A stretch of 18,322 bases of DNA, from positions 1 to 18,322 of the forward strand of contig JAAOYD010000120.1 in NCBI GenBank assembly GCA_018221165.1. The letters are read 5' to 3'. A model generated the notes under the pieces. The model was not told where the DNA came from, made no database searches, and was given only the letters and a program-made list of their open reading frames with translations. The DNA comes from Candidatus Woesearchaeota archaeon (GTDB lineage Archaea > Nanobdellota > Nanobdellia > Woesearchaeales > UBA525). How positions within the stretch are numbered: the stretch's first letter is position 1; every line of letters begins with the position of its first letter. The translations under genes and the position numbers were made by a program. Below are positions 5,899 to 12,726 of this stretch, one piece after another.

Positions 5899-7089
5899 AT
5901 GGCGGATGAACCGAGCCAGGAAGAGCTTCTCGCGCAGCAGAAGGCGAATTGTATCTTCTGTAAGATTGTCGGCGGCGAGATGCCCAGCAAGGTTGTCTAT
6001 CAGGACGACCGAATGGAAGCCATTCTTGACATCAGACCGGCAGTCAAAGGCCATTGTCTTGTTCTCACGAAGGAACACTATCCTATCATGCCACTCATTC
6101 CCCCAGAGGAATTCGCGCATCTTTTTGGTACTGCAGCCCAATTATCAAAAGCTATCAAGGATGGCATGCTCACGCCGCGCTGCACAACCTTCATCGCGAA
6201 CGGTGCCATTGCTGGCCAGCAGAGCCCGCACTTTCTCTTTCATCTCATTCCAAGAGAAGATGGCGATAACCTTCCATTTACTATTCCAGAGAATGGTGTG
6301 GCCCAGGATGATATCACAGCAATGCTCCAACAGAACCTCAAGGCAATTATGCAGCAGCACCTGCAGAAGACCGGGAAGAGTGAGTTTACTGCACAGGCGC
6401 CACCAACTCCATCACCTTCTCCTGAACAGCCTCCTCAAAGTCCAACACCCCAATCTCCAGAACAATCTTCACAACCAACCCCTCAACCATCTCAATCGCC
6501 GCCTGATCTCGAGCAGCTCGCGCGCATCATCGAAGACAATCAGGAATTGAAGGATCTTCTCATCAAGGACCCTGCCAAACTGGAAGGCCTCGTTTTCGAC
6601 AATCCCCAACTGCAAGGCCTTTTCGCAGGCGTAGACATCAAGAAGCTCGGCGAGAAGCTCCGAGAGCTTCTCCTACAGAACCAGGAGAAAGCCATCAAAG
6701 GCCACGGACCGAAGCTTGAGGATGTTATTCCTGCGAGCCAACTCACTATGCAGCAGCTCTTCGAGTACGTTGACAACAAGCCCAAGCTGCGCAAGCTCAT
6801 GATTGAGGACCCTGAAGCATTGAAAGCCCTCATCCCTGAGAATGAGCGCCTCAGCAAGTTCTTCGCTGGCAGTAATGTCAACGCGATTATTCAAGCCTAT
6901 CAAGAGTATGCGAAGGAAACCCAAGGCATCACAGTCACCATGGAGCCAGTGGAGGAGCGAAAAGACGACCCACGCGTCAAGCCTCTCAAGGGGCCATCAC
7001 GAAAGGAGGAGGGCGAAGCGTGGGATGAAGTGCGTTATGGACACCGTCCGAAAACAACACTGGATAAGATTGGGAGGCTGTTCAAGTGA
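5899..7089 (+). CDS. HIT-domain protein fused to a duplicated helical module, catalytic His missing
   Basis: This 396-aa protein has an N-terminal HIT domain (about 15-150), a Pro/Ser/Gln linker (about 165-203) and a C-terminal helical region. HIT enzymes hydrolyse or transfer nucleoside monophosphates through the middle histidine of H-x-H-x-H. The domain is recognisable from C-I-F-C-K-I-V (zinc cysteines 18 and 21), the second zinc-type His60, A-V-K-G-H-C-L-V, and S-P-H-F-L-F-H-L-I-P-R. Here the triad reads His111-Phe-Leu113-Phe-His115, so the nucleophile is replaced by leucine while the zinc site is kept. The C-terminal part holds two 39-residue repeats (206-244 and 286-324), each containing an L-I/M-I-x-D-P motif and ending F-A-G, reminiscent of STI1/DP-type helical modules. 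It overlaps the next HIT gene by 4 nt. Likely a nucleotide-binding or scaffold protein rather than an enzyme (inference). Confidence 0.88.
   Translation: MADEPSQEELLAQQKANCIFCKIVGGEMPSKVVYQDDRMEAILDIRPAVKGHCLVLTKEHYPIMPLIPPEEFAHLFGTAAQLSKAIKDGMLTPRCTTFIANGAIAGQQSPHFLFHLIPREDGDNLPFTIPENGVAQDDITAMLQQNLKAIMQQHLQKTGKSEFTAQAPPTPSPSPEQPPQSPTPQSPEQSSQPTPQPSQSPPDLEQLARIIEDNQELKDLLIKDPAKLEGLVFDNPQLQGLFAGVDIKKLGEKLRELLLQNQEKAIKGHGPKLEDVIPASQLTMQQLFEYVDNKPKLRKLMIEDPEALKALIPENERLSKFFAGSNVNAIIQAYQEYAKETQGITVTMEPVEERKDDPRVKPLKGPSRKEEGEAWDEVRYGHRPKTTLDKIGRLFK
6514..6630 (+). repeat. Helical repeat 1 in the HIT fusion protein (residues 206-244)
   Basis: This segment aligns without gaps to residues 286-324. 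Shared positions include Q-L at the start, L-x-x-L-x-I-x-D-P-x-x-L in the middle, N then L, and F-A-G at the end; 14 of 39 residues are identical. The homology is at protein level only. Confidence 0.7.
6754..6870 (+). repeat. Helical repeat 2 in the HIT fusion protein (residues 286-324)
   Basis: This is the second copy of the 39-residue module, offset by exactly 80 residues from the first. It keeps I-E-D-P, L-I-P-E-N and F-F-A-G, but is more basic in its first half. Confidence 0.7.
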
Positions 7090-7544
7090 CGCTCTACGAG
7101 GACGCCCTTGTCATCGCCACGCTCGCGGAGAATGCCGCGGTCAAAGGACATGTCATCGTCCAGCCGAAGAAGCCAGTAAAATATCTGAGAGAGCTCTCTG
7201 AAGAAGACTGCGCGCACCTCTTCACGGTCGCGAGTTACACTGCAGCAATCCTCTTCCAAGGCCTCCAAGCAGAAGGCACGAACATCATCTGCAATGAGGA
7301 TGAGGAACAGCTCACCATCCATGTGGTCGCCAGAAGGAAAGACGACGGTCTCAACTTCCAGTGGGAACCAAAAGAGCTTGACGAGGGAACGATGAACGAT
7401 ACGTTCGAACGTGTCAAGGACAAGAGTTTCTATGTTGGGAAGAAGAAGCCTGAACCAGTGAAGGAAGAAAAACCGAAAGGGCCTGTAGAGGAAGCGGAAG
7501 ACGAAGAGAATTATCTTATTCAACAACTTCTCAGAATACCTTAG
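7086..7544 (+). CDS. Second HIT-fold protein, degenerate active site
   Basis: This 152-aa protein looks like a HIT domain that has lost its chemistry. The core strand G-H-V-I-V-Q-P-K-K-P (21-30) matches the family G-H-x-L-V-x-P. E-G-T-N-I-I-C-N (63-70) and the following I-H-V-V-A-R-R align with the HIT signature. The triad positions read Gln75, Thr77 and His79, so two of three histidines including the nucleophile are gone, and there is no C-x2-C zinc pair. After the domain comes a basic/acidic disordered stretch and a short tail, E-N-Y-L-I-Q-Q-L-L-R-I-P, that may be a binding motif. The start is a GTG whose G-T-G-A overlaps the upstream stop, with GGAGG 8 nt before it, so translation is coupled to the first HIT gene. 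Heterodimer formation with the first HIT domain is an inference from coupling and fold. Confidence 0.82.
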   Translation: MTLYEDALVIATLAENAAVKGHVIVQPKKPVKYLRELSEEDCAHLFTVASYTAAILFQGLQAEGTNIICNEDEEQLTIHVVARRKDDGLNFQWEPKELDEGTMNDTFERVKDKSFYVGKKKPEPVKEEKPKGPVEEAEDEENYLIQQLLRIP

Positions 7545-8386
7545 AACGGCAGCAACCGATACACGAATCCACCAGTTGCCCACAGCAGGATAAATCCGAG
7601 GAGGAAGCTCGGTACGAAGGGGATGCCTTCCTTCACGACAACTTTCTTGACTTTCAACCTCTTGAGTTTCGCGATTTGCTTGTTTGTGATACCTAAATCC
7701 TTCGGCCCGCAGATGAGCTTGCCTTTTACCTTGACTTCTTCTTGTATCCAATCACCTTCTGTGAGTTTCTCGACAGGATAGGTCTTGATGAGTACTGATT
7801 TCTCAACTGTCTTGACGATGAGCCAGGCGTAGAAGAGGAAGTAGAGCATGACGAGGAGGAGGACGAGAATGGTCTTCTCAGCGAACGGAGTGAGGAGCAC
7901 TGCGATGACGAGGAGAAAGCCGAGCACGAGCACAATCTTTCGGAGTCGATGAATGAGTGGCCGTCGAATCTCCTTGACGAACGCTGGCTTGAAAACTTTC
8001 CATTCCTTCACGACGAGCGACAAGGTGTACAGTGTGCCGTAGACAGCGCCAGCGAGGAGCATCAACACCAAGAAGAGTACAGTGTCGATTGTGCCGAAGC
8101 CTAATCCTAACAACGCGCCCAGGCCCATGAGTAGCTTTGAATCAGCGCCACCCCATTGGCCGGTGTAATACAACAAGAAACCAAGTGCGATCATCGCAAC
8201 GAGGCCCAGAAGCATTTGCACCATTGGCACCCAGTTCCAGAGGACGATGCTTTTGGCGAAGCCGTAGGCAATCGCGAACAGGAGTAGCCCGTAACTCACA
8301 AGGTCAGGCACTTCCCGGGTGCGCATGTCATGAATGGACGCAACGAGCAAGAAACCGAGACCGACAATGAACGGAATGAGGTCCAT
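7541..8386 (-). CDS. Archaeal prepilin/preflagellin peptidase, A24 family
   Basis: This is a membrane aspartic protease that cleaves the class III signal peptides of archaeal type IV pilins or archaellins. In the 281-aa protein, Asp20 in S-I-H-D-M-R-T-R-E-V-P-D and Asp82 in W-G-G-A-D-S-K match the two catalytic aspartates of FlaK in both motif and spacing. The G-x-G-D motif reads G-G-A-D. Several membrane helices surround these motifs, and a further one lies near residues 163-192. A soluble segment then resembles a small binding domain (D-L-G-I-T-N-K-Q-I-A-K-L-K-R-L), followed by a final hydrophobic helix. The ATG at 8386 is 28 nt from a TATA box that overlaps the end of the upstream HAD gene. 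No pilin gene is visible here. The stop interlocks with the stop of the convergent HIT gene. Confidence 0.92.
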   Translation of the reverse strand: MDLIPFIVGLGFLLVASIHDMRTREVPDLVSYGLLLFAIAYGFAKSIVLWNWVPMVQMLLGLVAMIALGFLLYYTGQWGGADSKLLMGLGALLGLGFGTIDTVLFLVLMLLAGAVYGTLYTLSLVVKEWKVFKPAFVKEIRRPLIHRLRKIVLVLGFLLVIAVLLTPFAEKTILVLLLVMLYFLFYAWLIVKTVEKSVLIKTYPVEKLTEGDWIQEEVKVKGKLICGPKDLGITNKQIAKLKRLKVKKVVVKEGIPFVPSFLLGFILLWATGGFVYRLLPF

Positions 8387-8408
8387 AGGAGAGAGATGCG
8401 CTGCAACC

Positions 8409-8419
8409 CTTAATAAAGT
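8409..8419 (-). promoter_or_regulatory. TATA box of the prepilin peptidase gene
   Basis: On the minus strand this reads ACTTTATTAAG, centred near 8414 and 28 nt before the ATG at 8386. It directly abuts the TAA stop (8420-8422) of the HAD gene. Confidence 0.5.
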
Positions 8420-9091
8420 TTATTTCTTGGTGAACAGCAATCCGGGCGCGAGCTTGGTGTAATCTGCTATAACCAGGTCTGCGCCTGCTTCTTCGAGCGC
8501 TTCGCGCGTGTTCGTCGTGAGGAGCGCAACACAGTAACAACCGGCGCGTTTCGCCGCGAGCACGCCGCTCGTGCTGTCCTCAAACACGACGCATTCGTTC
8601 GGTTCCTTGCCGAGCTGCTCGCAAGCAACAAGATAGACTGCAGGGTCTGGTTTGAGGCGTTCGCCTACTGCTGCAGCGTTCACGTGCGGCACATCTTCGA
8701 GTTTGAGAATTTGGAGGCAGAGATTGAGCGTTGAGTCTTCGGCGTTCGTCGCGACGATGTGGTCGACATTCATTGCTTTCAGCTCGTCGAAGAACTTGCC
8801 AAAGCCACGTATGGGGACAAGCTGTTGCATCGCGAGCTCCTTGAAGAGGCTGCGACGCTTATTTCGCAATTCGTCAATACTGACTCTGCCCGCGAGCCCG
8901 TTCTTTGCGAGGATGTCGCCGAAGATGAATGTTGACCCTGTTCCTTCGTAGACGTGCATCCATTGCTCCTTGGCAATTTCGATGTCGTAGGGTTTGAGGA
9001 CTTCGTTGAACGTTGCCATATGCAACATCGGCGTGTCAGTAATTGTGCCGTCCAGGTCGAAGATTGCGGCGGAAAATCTCGGTTTGGTCAT
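8420..9091 (-). CDS. HAD-superfamily hydrolase, beta-phosphoglucomutase-like
   Basis: This 223-aa cytosolic phosphatase or phosphomutase shows all four HAD motifs. These are F-D-L-D-G-T-I-T-D with nucleophile Asp12 and acid Asp14, A-T-N (motif II) near residue 115, G-E-R-L-K-P-D-P with the motif III lysine, and V-F-E-D-S-T-S-G-V (motif IV). A helical cap is inserted between motifs I and II (about residues 20-85), as in subfamily IA, to which beta-phosphoglucomutase, phosphoglycolate phosphatase and many sugar-phosphate phosphatases belong. The substrate cannot be read from the sequence. The ATG at 9091 has a TATA box 27 nt upstream and is transcribed divergently from Elp3 across 81 nt. It lies 33 nt upstream of the prepilin peptidase gene. 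Confidence 0.9.
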   Translation of the reverse strand: MTKPRFSAAIFDLDGTITDTPMLHMATFNEVLKPYDIEIAKEQWMHVYEGTGSTFIFGDILAKNGLAGRVSIDELRNKRRSLFKELAMQQLVPIRGFGKFFDELKAMNVDHIVATNAEDSTLNLCLQILKLEDVPHVNAAAVGERLKPDPAVYLVACEQLGKEPNECVVFEDSTSGVLAAKRAGCYCVALLTTNTREALEEAGADLVIADYTKLAPGLLFTKK

Positions 9092-9112
9092 GTGTTTGGT
9101 CGCGTCCAGGCG

Positions 9113-9122
9113 GTTAATAAAG
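9113..9122 (-). promoter_or_regulatory. TATA box of the HAD gene
   Basis: On the minus strand this reads CTTTATTAAC, centred near 9118 and 27 nt before the ATG at 9091, predicting a leaderless mRNA. It is about 28 nt from the divergent Elp3 TATA box, so the two promoters may compete for TBP/TFB. Confidence 0.6.
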
Positions 9123-9140
9123 ATTCTCTTTTACACAATC

Positions 9141-9149
9141 CTTTAATAC
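9141..9149 (+). promoter_or_regulatory. TATA box of the Elp3 gene
   Basis: CTTTAATAC is centred near 9145, 27 nt before the ATG at 9173. This both predicts a leaderless mRNA and supports that ATG over earlier in-frame codons. Confidence 0.6.
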
Positions 9150-9172
9150 CCCTCGCTGTTCCGGCAACTTCC

Positions 9173-10885
9173 ATGACTGCATTGCCTGACGCCTATCTCG
9201 CGCGTTTTCTCGATTTCATGCGCGCTAATGAGAAGGATCTCTCGAAGGAGGTGATTGCACAGCAGAAGAAACGCTTGTGTAAGGAACTGGATGTGAAAGC
9301 AGTACCGAGTGACATCGCTATTCTCACGCATCTCGACGGGAAAGATATGGACTTCGCGAAAGAATACTTGCTCACGAAACCGATGCGTTCTCAGAGTGGT
9401 GTGACGGTCGTCGCAATCATGACGCGCCCATCGAGATGTCCGCATGGGCGATGCACCTACTGTCCTGGTGGTCCCGGGAGCGCGTTTGGCGACACACCCC
9501 AAAGCTACACTGGCCACGAGCCTGCGACCATGCGTGGCATGCGCGCAGGTTACGATGCCTATGTGCAGGTGTTCAACCGGCTTGAGCAGTACATCGTTGG
9601 TGGTCATGACCCGCAGAAGATTGAGCTCATCCTCATGGGCGGTACCTTCCCCCACGAAGACCCTGCGTATCAAGAGAACTTCGTTCGCGACGCGTTCCAG
9701 GCGCTCAACGATTTCTCCTCAACTTTCTACGCGGACGGGAATCTCCTTCTGGATTCATTCAAGGACTTTTTTCAGCTGCCTGGAAGTGTGAAAGATGATG
9801 AGCGCGTGAAGAAGATTCAAGAGAACATCATCTCACTTAAACAAAAAAATACGCCTTCGTTAGAGGAGGTCCACTCGGCCAACGAAACCGCTCAAGTACG
9901 ATGTGTTGGGCTCACGATTGAGACGCGGCCGAGCCATGGCAAGCTTGCTCACGGCAACGAGCTGCTGAAGTTGGGCTGTACCCGTGTGGAACTCGGCATT
10001 CAGACGCTTCATGATGATGTGCTTGAGGCGGTGCACCGTGACCACACAGTCCAAGACAGCATCGAGAGTATCGCTGATTTGCGCGATCTCGGCTTCAAGC
10101 TCAATTTCCACATCATGCTTGGTCTCCCTGGTATGACTGCAGACGCTGACCGGAAAGCGGCGGAGCAACTCTTCACCAATCCTGACTTCCAACCAGACAT
10201 GCTCAAACTCTATCCTTGCATGGTCATGGAAGGTACGCCGCTCTACAACGATTTCAAGGCTGGGAAGTTCACACCGATTACGACAGAAGACGCTGCCAAG
10301 CTCATCGCTGACATCATGAAGCTGATCCCACGCTATTGCCGCGTCATGCGTGTCCAGCGTGATATCCCGACAAAAGTCACTGAAGCGGGCGTCGATAAAA
10401 CAAACCTGCGCCAGCTCGTCGATGCACGTATGGAAGTGCAGAATGTCACAAGCCAGGACATCCGCGCGCGCGAGATTCGTGACCGACCTATCAAGAAGGC
10501 TGTGCTGAACGTCATCGGCTATGAAGCGAGCGGCGGCGAGGAGTTCTTCATTAGCATCGATGACCCTGAGCAGGACGCGATTATCGGTTTCTGCAGGTTG
10601 CGTTTCCCACCGCGACAGTTGCGCGACGAGTTCGACGTCCGAACAGCTATCATACGAGAACTGCATATTTACGGTAAGCAAGCCGGTATAGGTGTTGTAG
10701 GTATTGAAGGCAGTGCCCAGCATAAGGGCTTCGGCTCACAGTTGATGCACGTCGCTGAGCGTATTGCGCGCGAACACGGTAAAGAGAAACTTCTCGTAAT
10801 TTCTGGTGTTGGTGTGCGGGAGTATTATCGCAAGCTCGGTTATGAGCGAGACGGCCCCTACATGGGGAAGAAGCTAAAGGCATAA
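9173..10885 (+). CDS. elp3: Elp3, tRNA wobble-uridine carboxymethyltransferase
   Basis: Elp3 joins an acetyl group to C5 of wobble uridine 34 in tRNA using a radical SAM core and an acetyl-CoA lobe; archaea use the single subunit. The 570-aa protein starts at M-T-A-L-P-D. It has an N-terminal tRNA-binding region and the radical SAM cysteines 89, 94 and 97 in C-P-H-G-R-C-T-Y-C-P-G-G. After the TIM-barrel core come E-L-G-I-Q-T and L-G-L-P-G-M. The C-terminal acetyltransferase lobe contains R-E-L-H-I-Y-G, then Q-H-K-G-F-G-S-Q-L (from Gln516), the acetyl-CoA loop, and E-Y-Y-R-K-L-G-Y. The frame is open to 8954 but that part is antisense to the HAD gene, and a TATA box fixes the start. Length and motifs are full and normal. 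Confidence 0.97.
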   Translation: MTALPDAYLARFLDFMRANEKDLSKEVIAQQKKRLCKELDVKAVPSDIAILTHLDGKDMDFAKEYLLTKPMRSQSGVTVVAIMTRPSRCPHGRCTYCPGGPGSAFGDTPQSYTGHEPATMRGMRAGYDAYVQVFNRLEQYIVGGHDPQKIELILMGGTFPHEDPAYQENFVRDAFQALNDFSSTFYADGNLLLDSFKDFFQLPGSVKDDERVKKIQENIISLKQKNTPSLEEVHSANETAQVRCVGLTIETRPSHGKLAHGNELLKLGCTRVELGIQTLHDDVLEAVHRDHTVQDSIESIADLRDLGFKLNFHIMLGLPGMTADADRKAAEQLFTNPDFQPDMLKLYPCMVMEGTPLYNDFKAGKFTPITTEDAAKLIADIMKLIPRYCRVMRVQRDIPTKVTEAGVDKTNLRQLVDARMEVQNVTSQDIRAREIRDRPIKKAVLNVIGYEASGGEEFFISIDDPEQDAIIGFCRLRFPPRQLRDEFDVRTAIIRELHIYGKQAGIGVVGIEGSAQHKGFGSQLMHVAERIAREHGKEKLLVISGVGVREYYRKLGYERDGPYMGKKLKA

Positions 10886-10889
10886 AAGG
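10883..10889 (+). promoter_or_regulatory. TATA box of the NSUN gene
   Basis: The TAAAAGG-like box is centred near 10885, 26 nt before the ATG at 10911. It includes the TAA stop of Elp3 (10883-10885). Confidence 0.5.
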
Positions 10890-10910
10890 CCCCGGCATTC
10901 CCCTTTTCTT

Positions 10911-11870
10911 ATGGCTCTCAAGCCCATACCTCAGGAAATAGAATTCAAGCCCGCCTTTGAGGAGCGCTACCGGAATCTTATGGGCGACCGCTATGAGGAA
11001 TATAAAAAGTTCTCCTCCTCCTATATCCGCAAATGCATCCGTGTGAATACGCTGAAAATCAGCGTCAAGGAGCTCAAGAAGCGCTTAGAGGGCGAATGGA
11101 AACTGACTCCGGTCCCTTGGTGCAAGGAAGCGTTCTGGATAGAGAAGAAGGGCGAGGCGCGGTTCGACATCGGGAATCTCGTTGAGCATCAGCTTGGCTT
11201 TATCTACATCCAAGAATCTGCCAGCATGATTCCTCCTGTGGTGCTCGCGCCAAAGCCAGGTGAGAAGGTCTTGGATATGTGTTCAGCACCTGGCAGCAAG
11301 ACAACGCAGCTCGCCATGTACATGGAGAATGAAGGTGTGCTTGTCGCGAACGACGTGGACTGGACGCGCTTGAAGCCTCTCGGCCTTAATCTCCAGCGCT
11401 GTGGTATCACAAACACAATTGTGATGATGAAAGCAAACAGACGCCTCGAGCGGGAAAGCTTTGACAAAGTATCGGTTGACGCCCCTTGTTCCGGCACGGG
11501 CACTATCAGGCGCTCGCTGAAGACCATGCGCATGTGGTCACCAGGCCTCGTCAAGCGCATGGCGCGCGACCAGCGAAGAATCATCCAGCAGGGCTTTGAC
11601 CTGCTCAAACCCGGCGGCACGCTCGTTTATAGCACATGTACCCAAGAGCCTGAAGAGAACGAGGCTATTGTCACTTGGCTCCTGGAGAAGAACGAGAACG
11701 CGAAGCTGCAAGACATCAAGCTTGACATCAAGCGCAGCGACGTGATTACTGAGTGGGAAGGCACAACCTATCACAAGGACATCAAGAAAGTTCTGAGAAT
11801 TTACCCGCAGGATAACGACACAGAAGGCTTTTTCGTGGCGAAAGTAAGAAAAATCAATCACGATACATGA
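10911..11870 (+). CDS. NOL1/NOP2/sun-family RNA m5C methyltransferase
   Basis: This is a SAM-dependent enzyme that methylates C5 of cytosine in tRNA or rRNA. The 319-aa protein has an N-terminal RNA-binding part (about 15-100). The SAM-binding motif is V-L-D-M-C-S-A-P-G-S-K-T-T-Q-L (120-134), followed by A-N-D-V-D (146-150). Motif IV is D-A-P-C-S-G-T-G with the release cysteine 193, and motif VI is Y-S-T-C-T-Q-E-P-E-E-N-E with the catalytic cysteine 243. Both cysteines are present, so it should be active. The RNA target (tRNA or rRNA) cannot be decided from the family core. It is 25 nt downstream of Elp3, another RNA modification gene, with its own TATA box. Its 3' end overlaps the convergent GGDEF gene by 17 nt. 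Confidence 0.95.
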   Translation: MALKPIPQEIEFKPAFEERYRNLMGDRYEEYKKFSSSYIRKCIRVNTLKISVKELKKRLEGEWKLTPVPWCKEAFWIEKKGEARFDIGNLVEHQLGFIYIQESASMIPPVVLAPKPGEKVLDMCSAPGSKTTQLAMYMENEGVLVANDVDWTRLKPLGLNLQRCGITNTIVMMKANRRLERESFDKVSVDAPCSGTGTIRRSLKTMRMWSPGLVKRMARDQRRIIQQGFDLLKPGGTLVYSTCTQEPEENEAIVTWLLEKNENAKLQDIKLDIKRSDVITEWEGTTYHKDIKKVLRIYPQDNDTEGFFVAKVRKINHDT

Positions 11871-12648
11871 GATTGGATTCCCAGAGCTTCACGCCGTTCC
11901 CGCCTTCGCTCTTGACATCATACATTGCCATGTCTGCACGACGGGTAACGTCTTCTATTGAGGAATCGGGCGTGACTCGAGTAACGCCAACACTCATTGC
12001 CACTAATGGTATCTGAATCTCTTGGTTGACGAGTCCTTCATCAACAAGGGTGCGGAGGCTTTTTTCGAGGACGGGAAAAATATTCATTTGATACCCTTGG
12101 TAAAGCCTCGTCAGCAGTTCGAGAACATTCTTATCTTGCTTTATCATGGCCTCTTTCTTGTCACCACCAAGGTCTCGGGAGTGTGGTCCTATTCTGTAGA
12201 GTAGGCCTTTGAATTCATCTCCTGATCGCCTTGATTTAGAGTCGGTATTCTTGAAGGTGGAGACGAGATAATCGGCAGTTGTCCTCAAGAGCTGATCTCC
12301 GACAGAATGGCCAAGGCTATCATTCACTCTCTTGAAATTATCTATATCGAGGAAGAAAAAATAATTGTTTGTGGCACCTGTTTTCCTAATCTCGCTAAGG
12401 AATTTCTCGAACTTTTGAGTGAATGCGTAATCGGATTCGAGCCCAGTCTGAGGGTCAAGAGCGAGCTTCTGAGAGAGGTCCTCATTCTCACTCTCAATTC
12501 TACGGAGTTCATACGACATCCTTGTGAGGGCCTTGATTTCTTCTTTGGATAGTTCTACTCCGATTCGAATCTTACGGAGCGCTTCGTGGCTGTTTTTTCG
12601 CCAAGTTTCCTCTTCTTTGAGAGCGCCGTCAGTAGATATGTCATTCAT
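11854..12648 (-). CDS. GGDEF-domain protein, diguanylate cyclase-like
   Basis: This 264-aa protein carries a predicted helical/coiled-coil N-terminus (about 10-62), no obvious membrane segment, and a GGDEF domain beginning at L-D-P-Q-T-G-L. GGDEF enzymes make c-di-GMP from two GTP. The key elements are seen: D-I-D-N-F-K-R-V-N-D (101-110) with the metal Asp and substrate Asn109, G-H-x-x-G-D (113-118), R-S-G-D-E-F (141-146), V-A-M-S-V-G-V and R-A-D-M-A-M-Y. The signature reads S-G-D-E-F instead of G-G-D-E-F, a variant reported in some active cyclases. The inhibitory-site arginine is Lys133 in K-x-x-D. About 30 extra residues lie between the signature and M-S-V-G-V. The ATG at 12648 is 26 nt from a TATA box; the GTG at 12654 is in frame but less well spaced. 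It lies 78 nt downstream of S12, on the same strand. Confidence 0.88.
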   Translation of the reverse strand: MNDISTDGALKEEETWRKNSHEALRKIRIGVELSKEEIKALTRMSYELRRIESENEDLSQKLALDPQTGLESDYAFTQKFEKFLSEIRKTGATNNYFFFLDIDNFKRVNDSLGHSVGDQLLRTTADYLVSTFKNTDSKSRRSGDEFKGLLYRIGPHSRDLGGDKKEAMIKQDKNVLELLTRLYQGYQMNIFPVLEKSLRTLVDEGLVNQEIQIPLVAMSVGVTRVTPDSSIEDVTRRADMAMYDVKSEGGNGVKLWESNLMYRD

Positions 12649-12668
12649 ACTCACTTAGAAGTAGTGAT

Positions 12669-12679
12669 TACTTATAAAG
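12669..12679 (-). promoter_or_regulatory. TATA box of the GGDEF gene
   Basis: On the minus strand this reads CTTTATAAGTA, centred near 12674 and 26 nt before the ATG at 12648. A second TATA-like stretch (CTTTATAAAAG, 12690-12700) lies just upstream and could give an alternative start near 12669. Confidence 0.6.
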
Positions 12680-12699
12680 CTTCCTCATTCTTTTATAAA

Positions 12700-12722
12700 G
12701 AAACGAAGAAAATATACAGAAA
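12700..12722 (-). terminator. Possible T-rich terminator after S12
   Basis: On the minus strand the bases just past the S12 stop are pyrimidine-rich (TATTTTCTTCGTTTCTTT), as expected for archaeal intrinsic termination, but there is no clear hairpin. Read-through into the GGDEF gene is possible. Confidence 0.3.
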
Positions 12723-12726
12723 GCAG

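Noticed and set aside
8954..9172. 73-residue N-terminal extension of Elp3
   Set aside because: It is antisense to the HAD gene, and the TATA box at 9141-9149 lies 27 nt before the ATG at 9173, where the real Elp3 N-terminus begins.
11854..11870. Possible frameshift or misassembly where NSUN and GGDEF overlap
   Set aside because: Both proteins end with normal stops; a 17-nt convergent overlap is ordinary in compact genomes.
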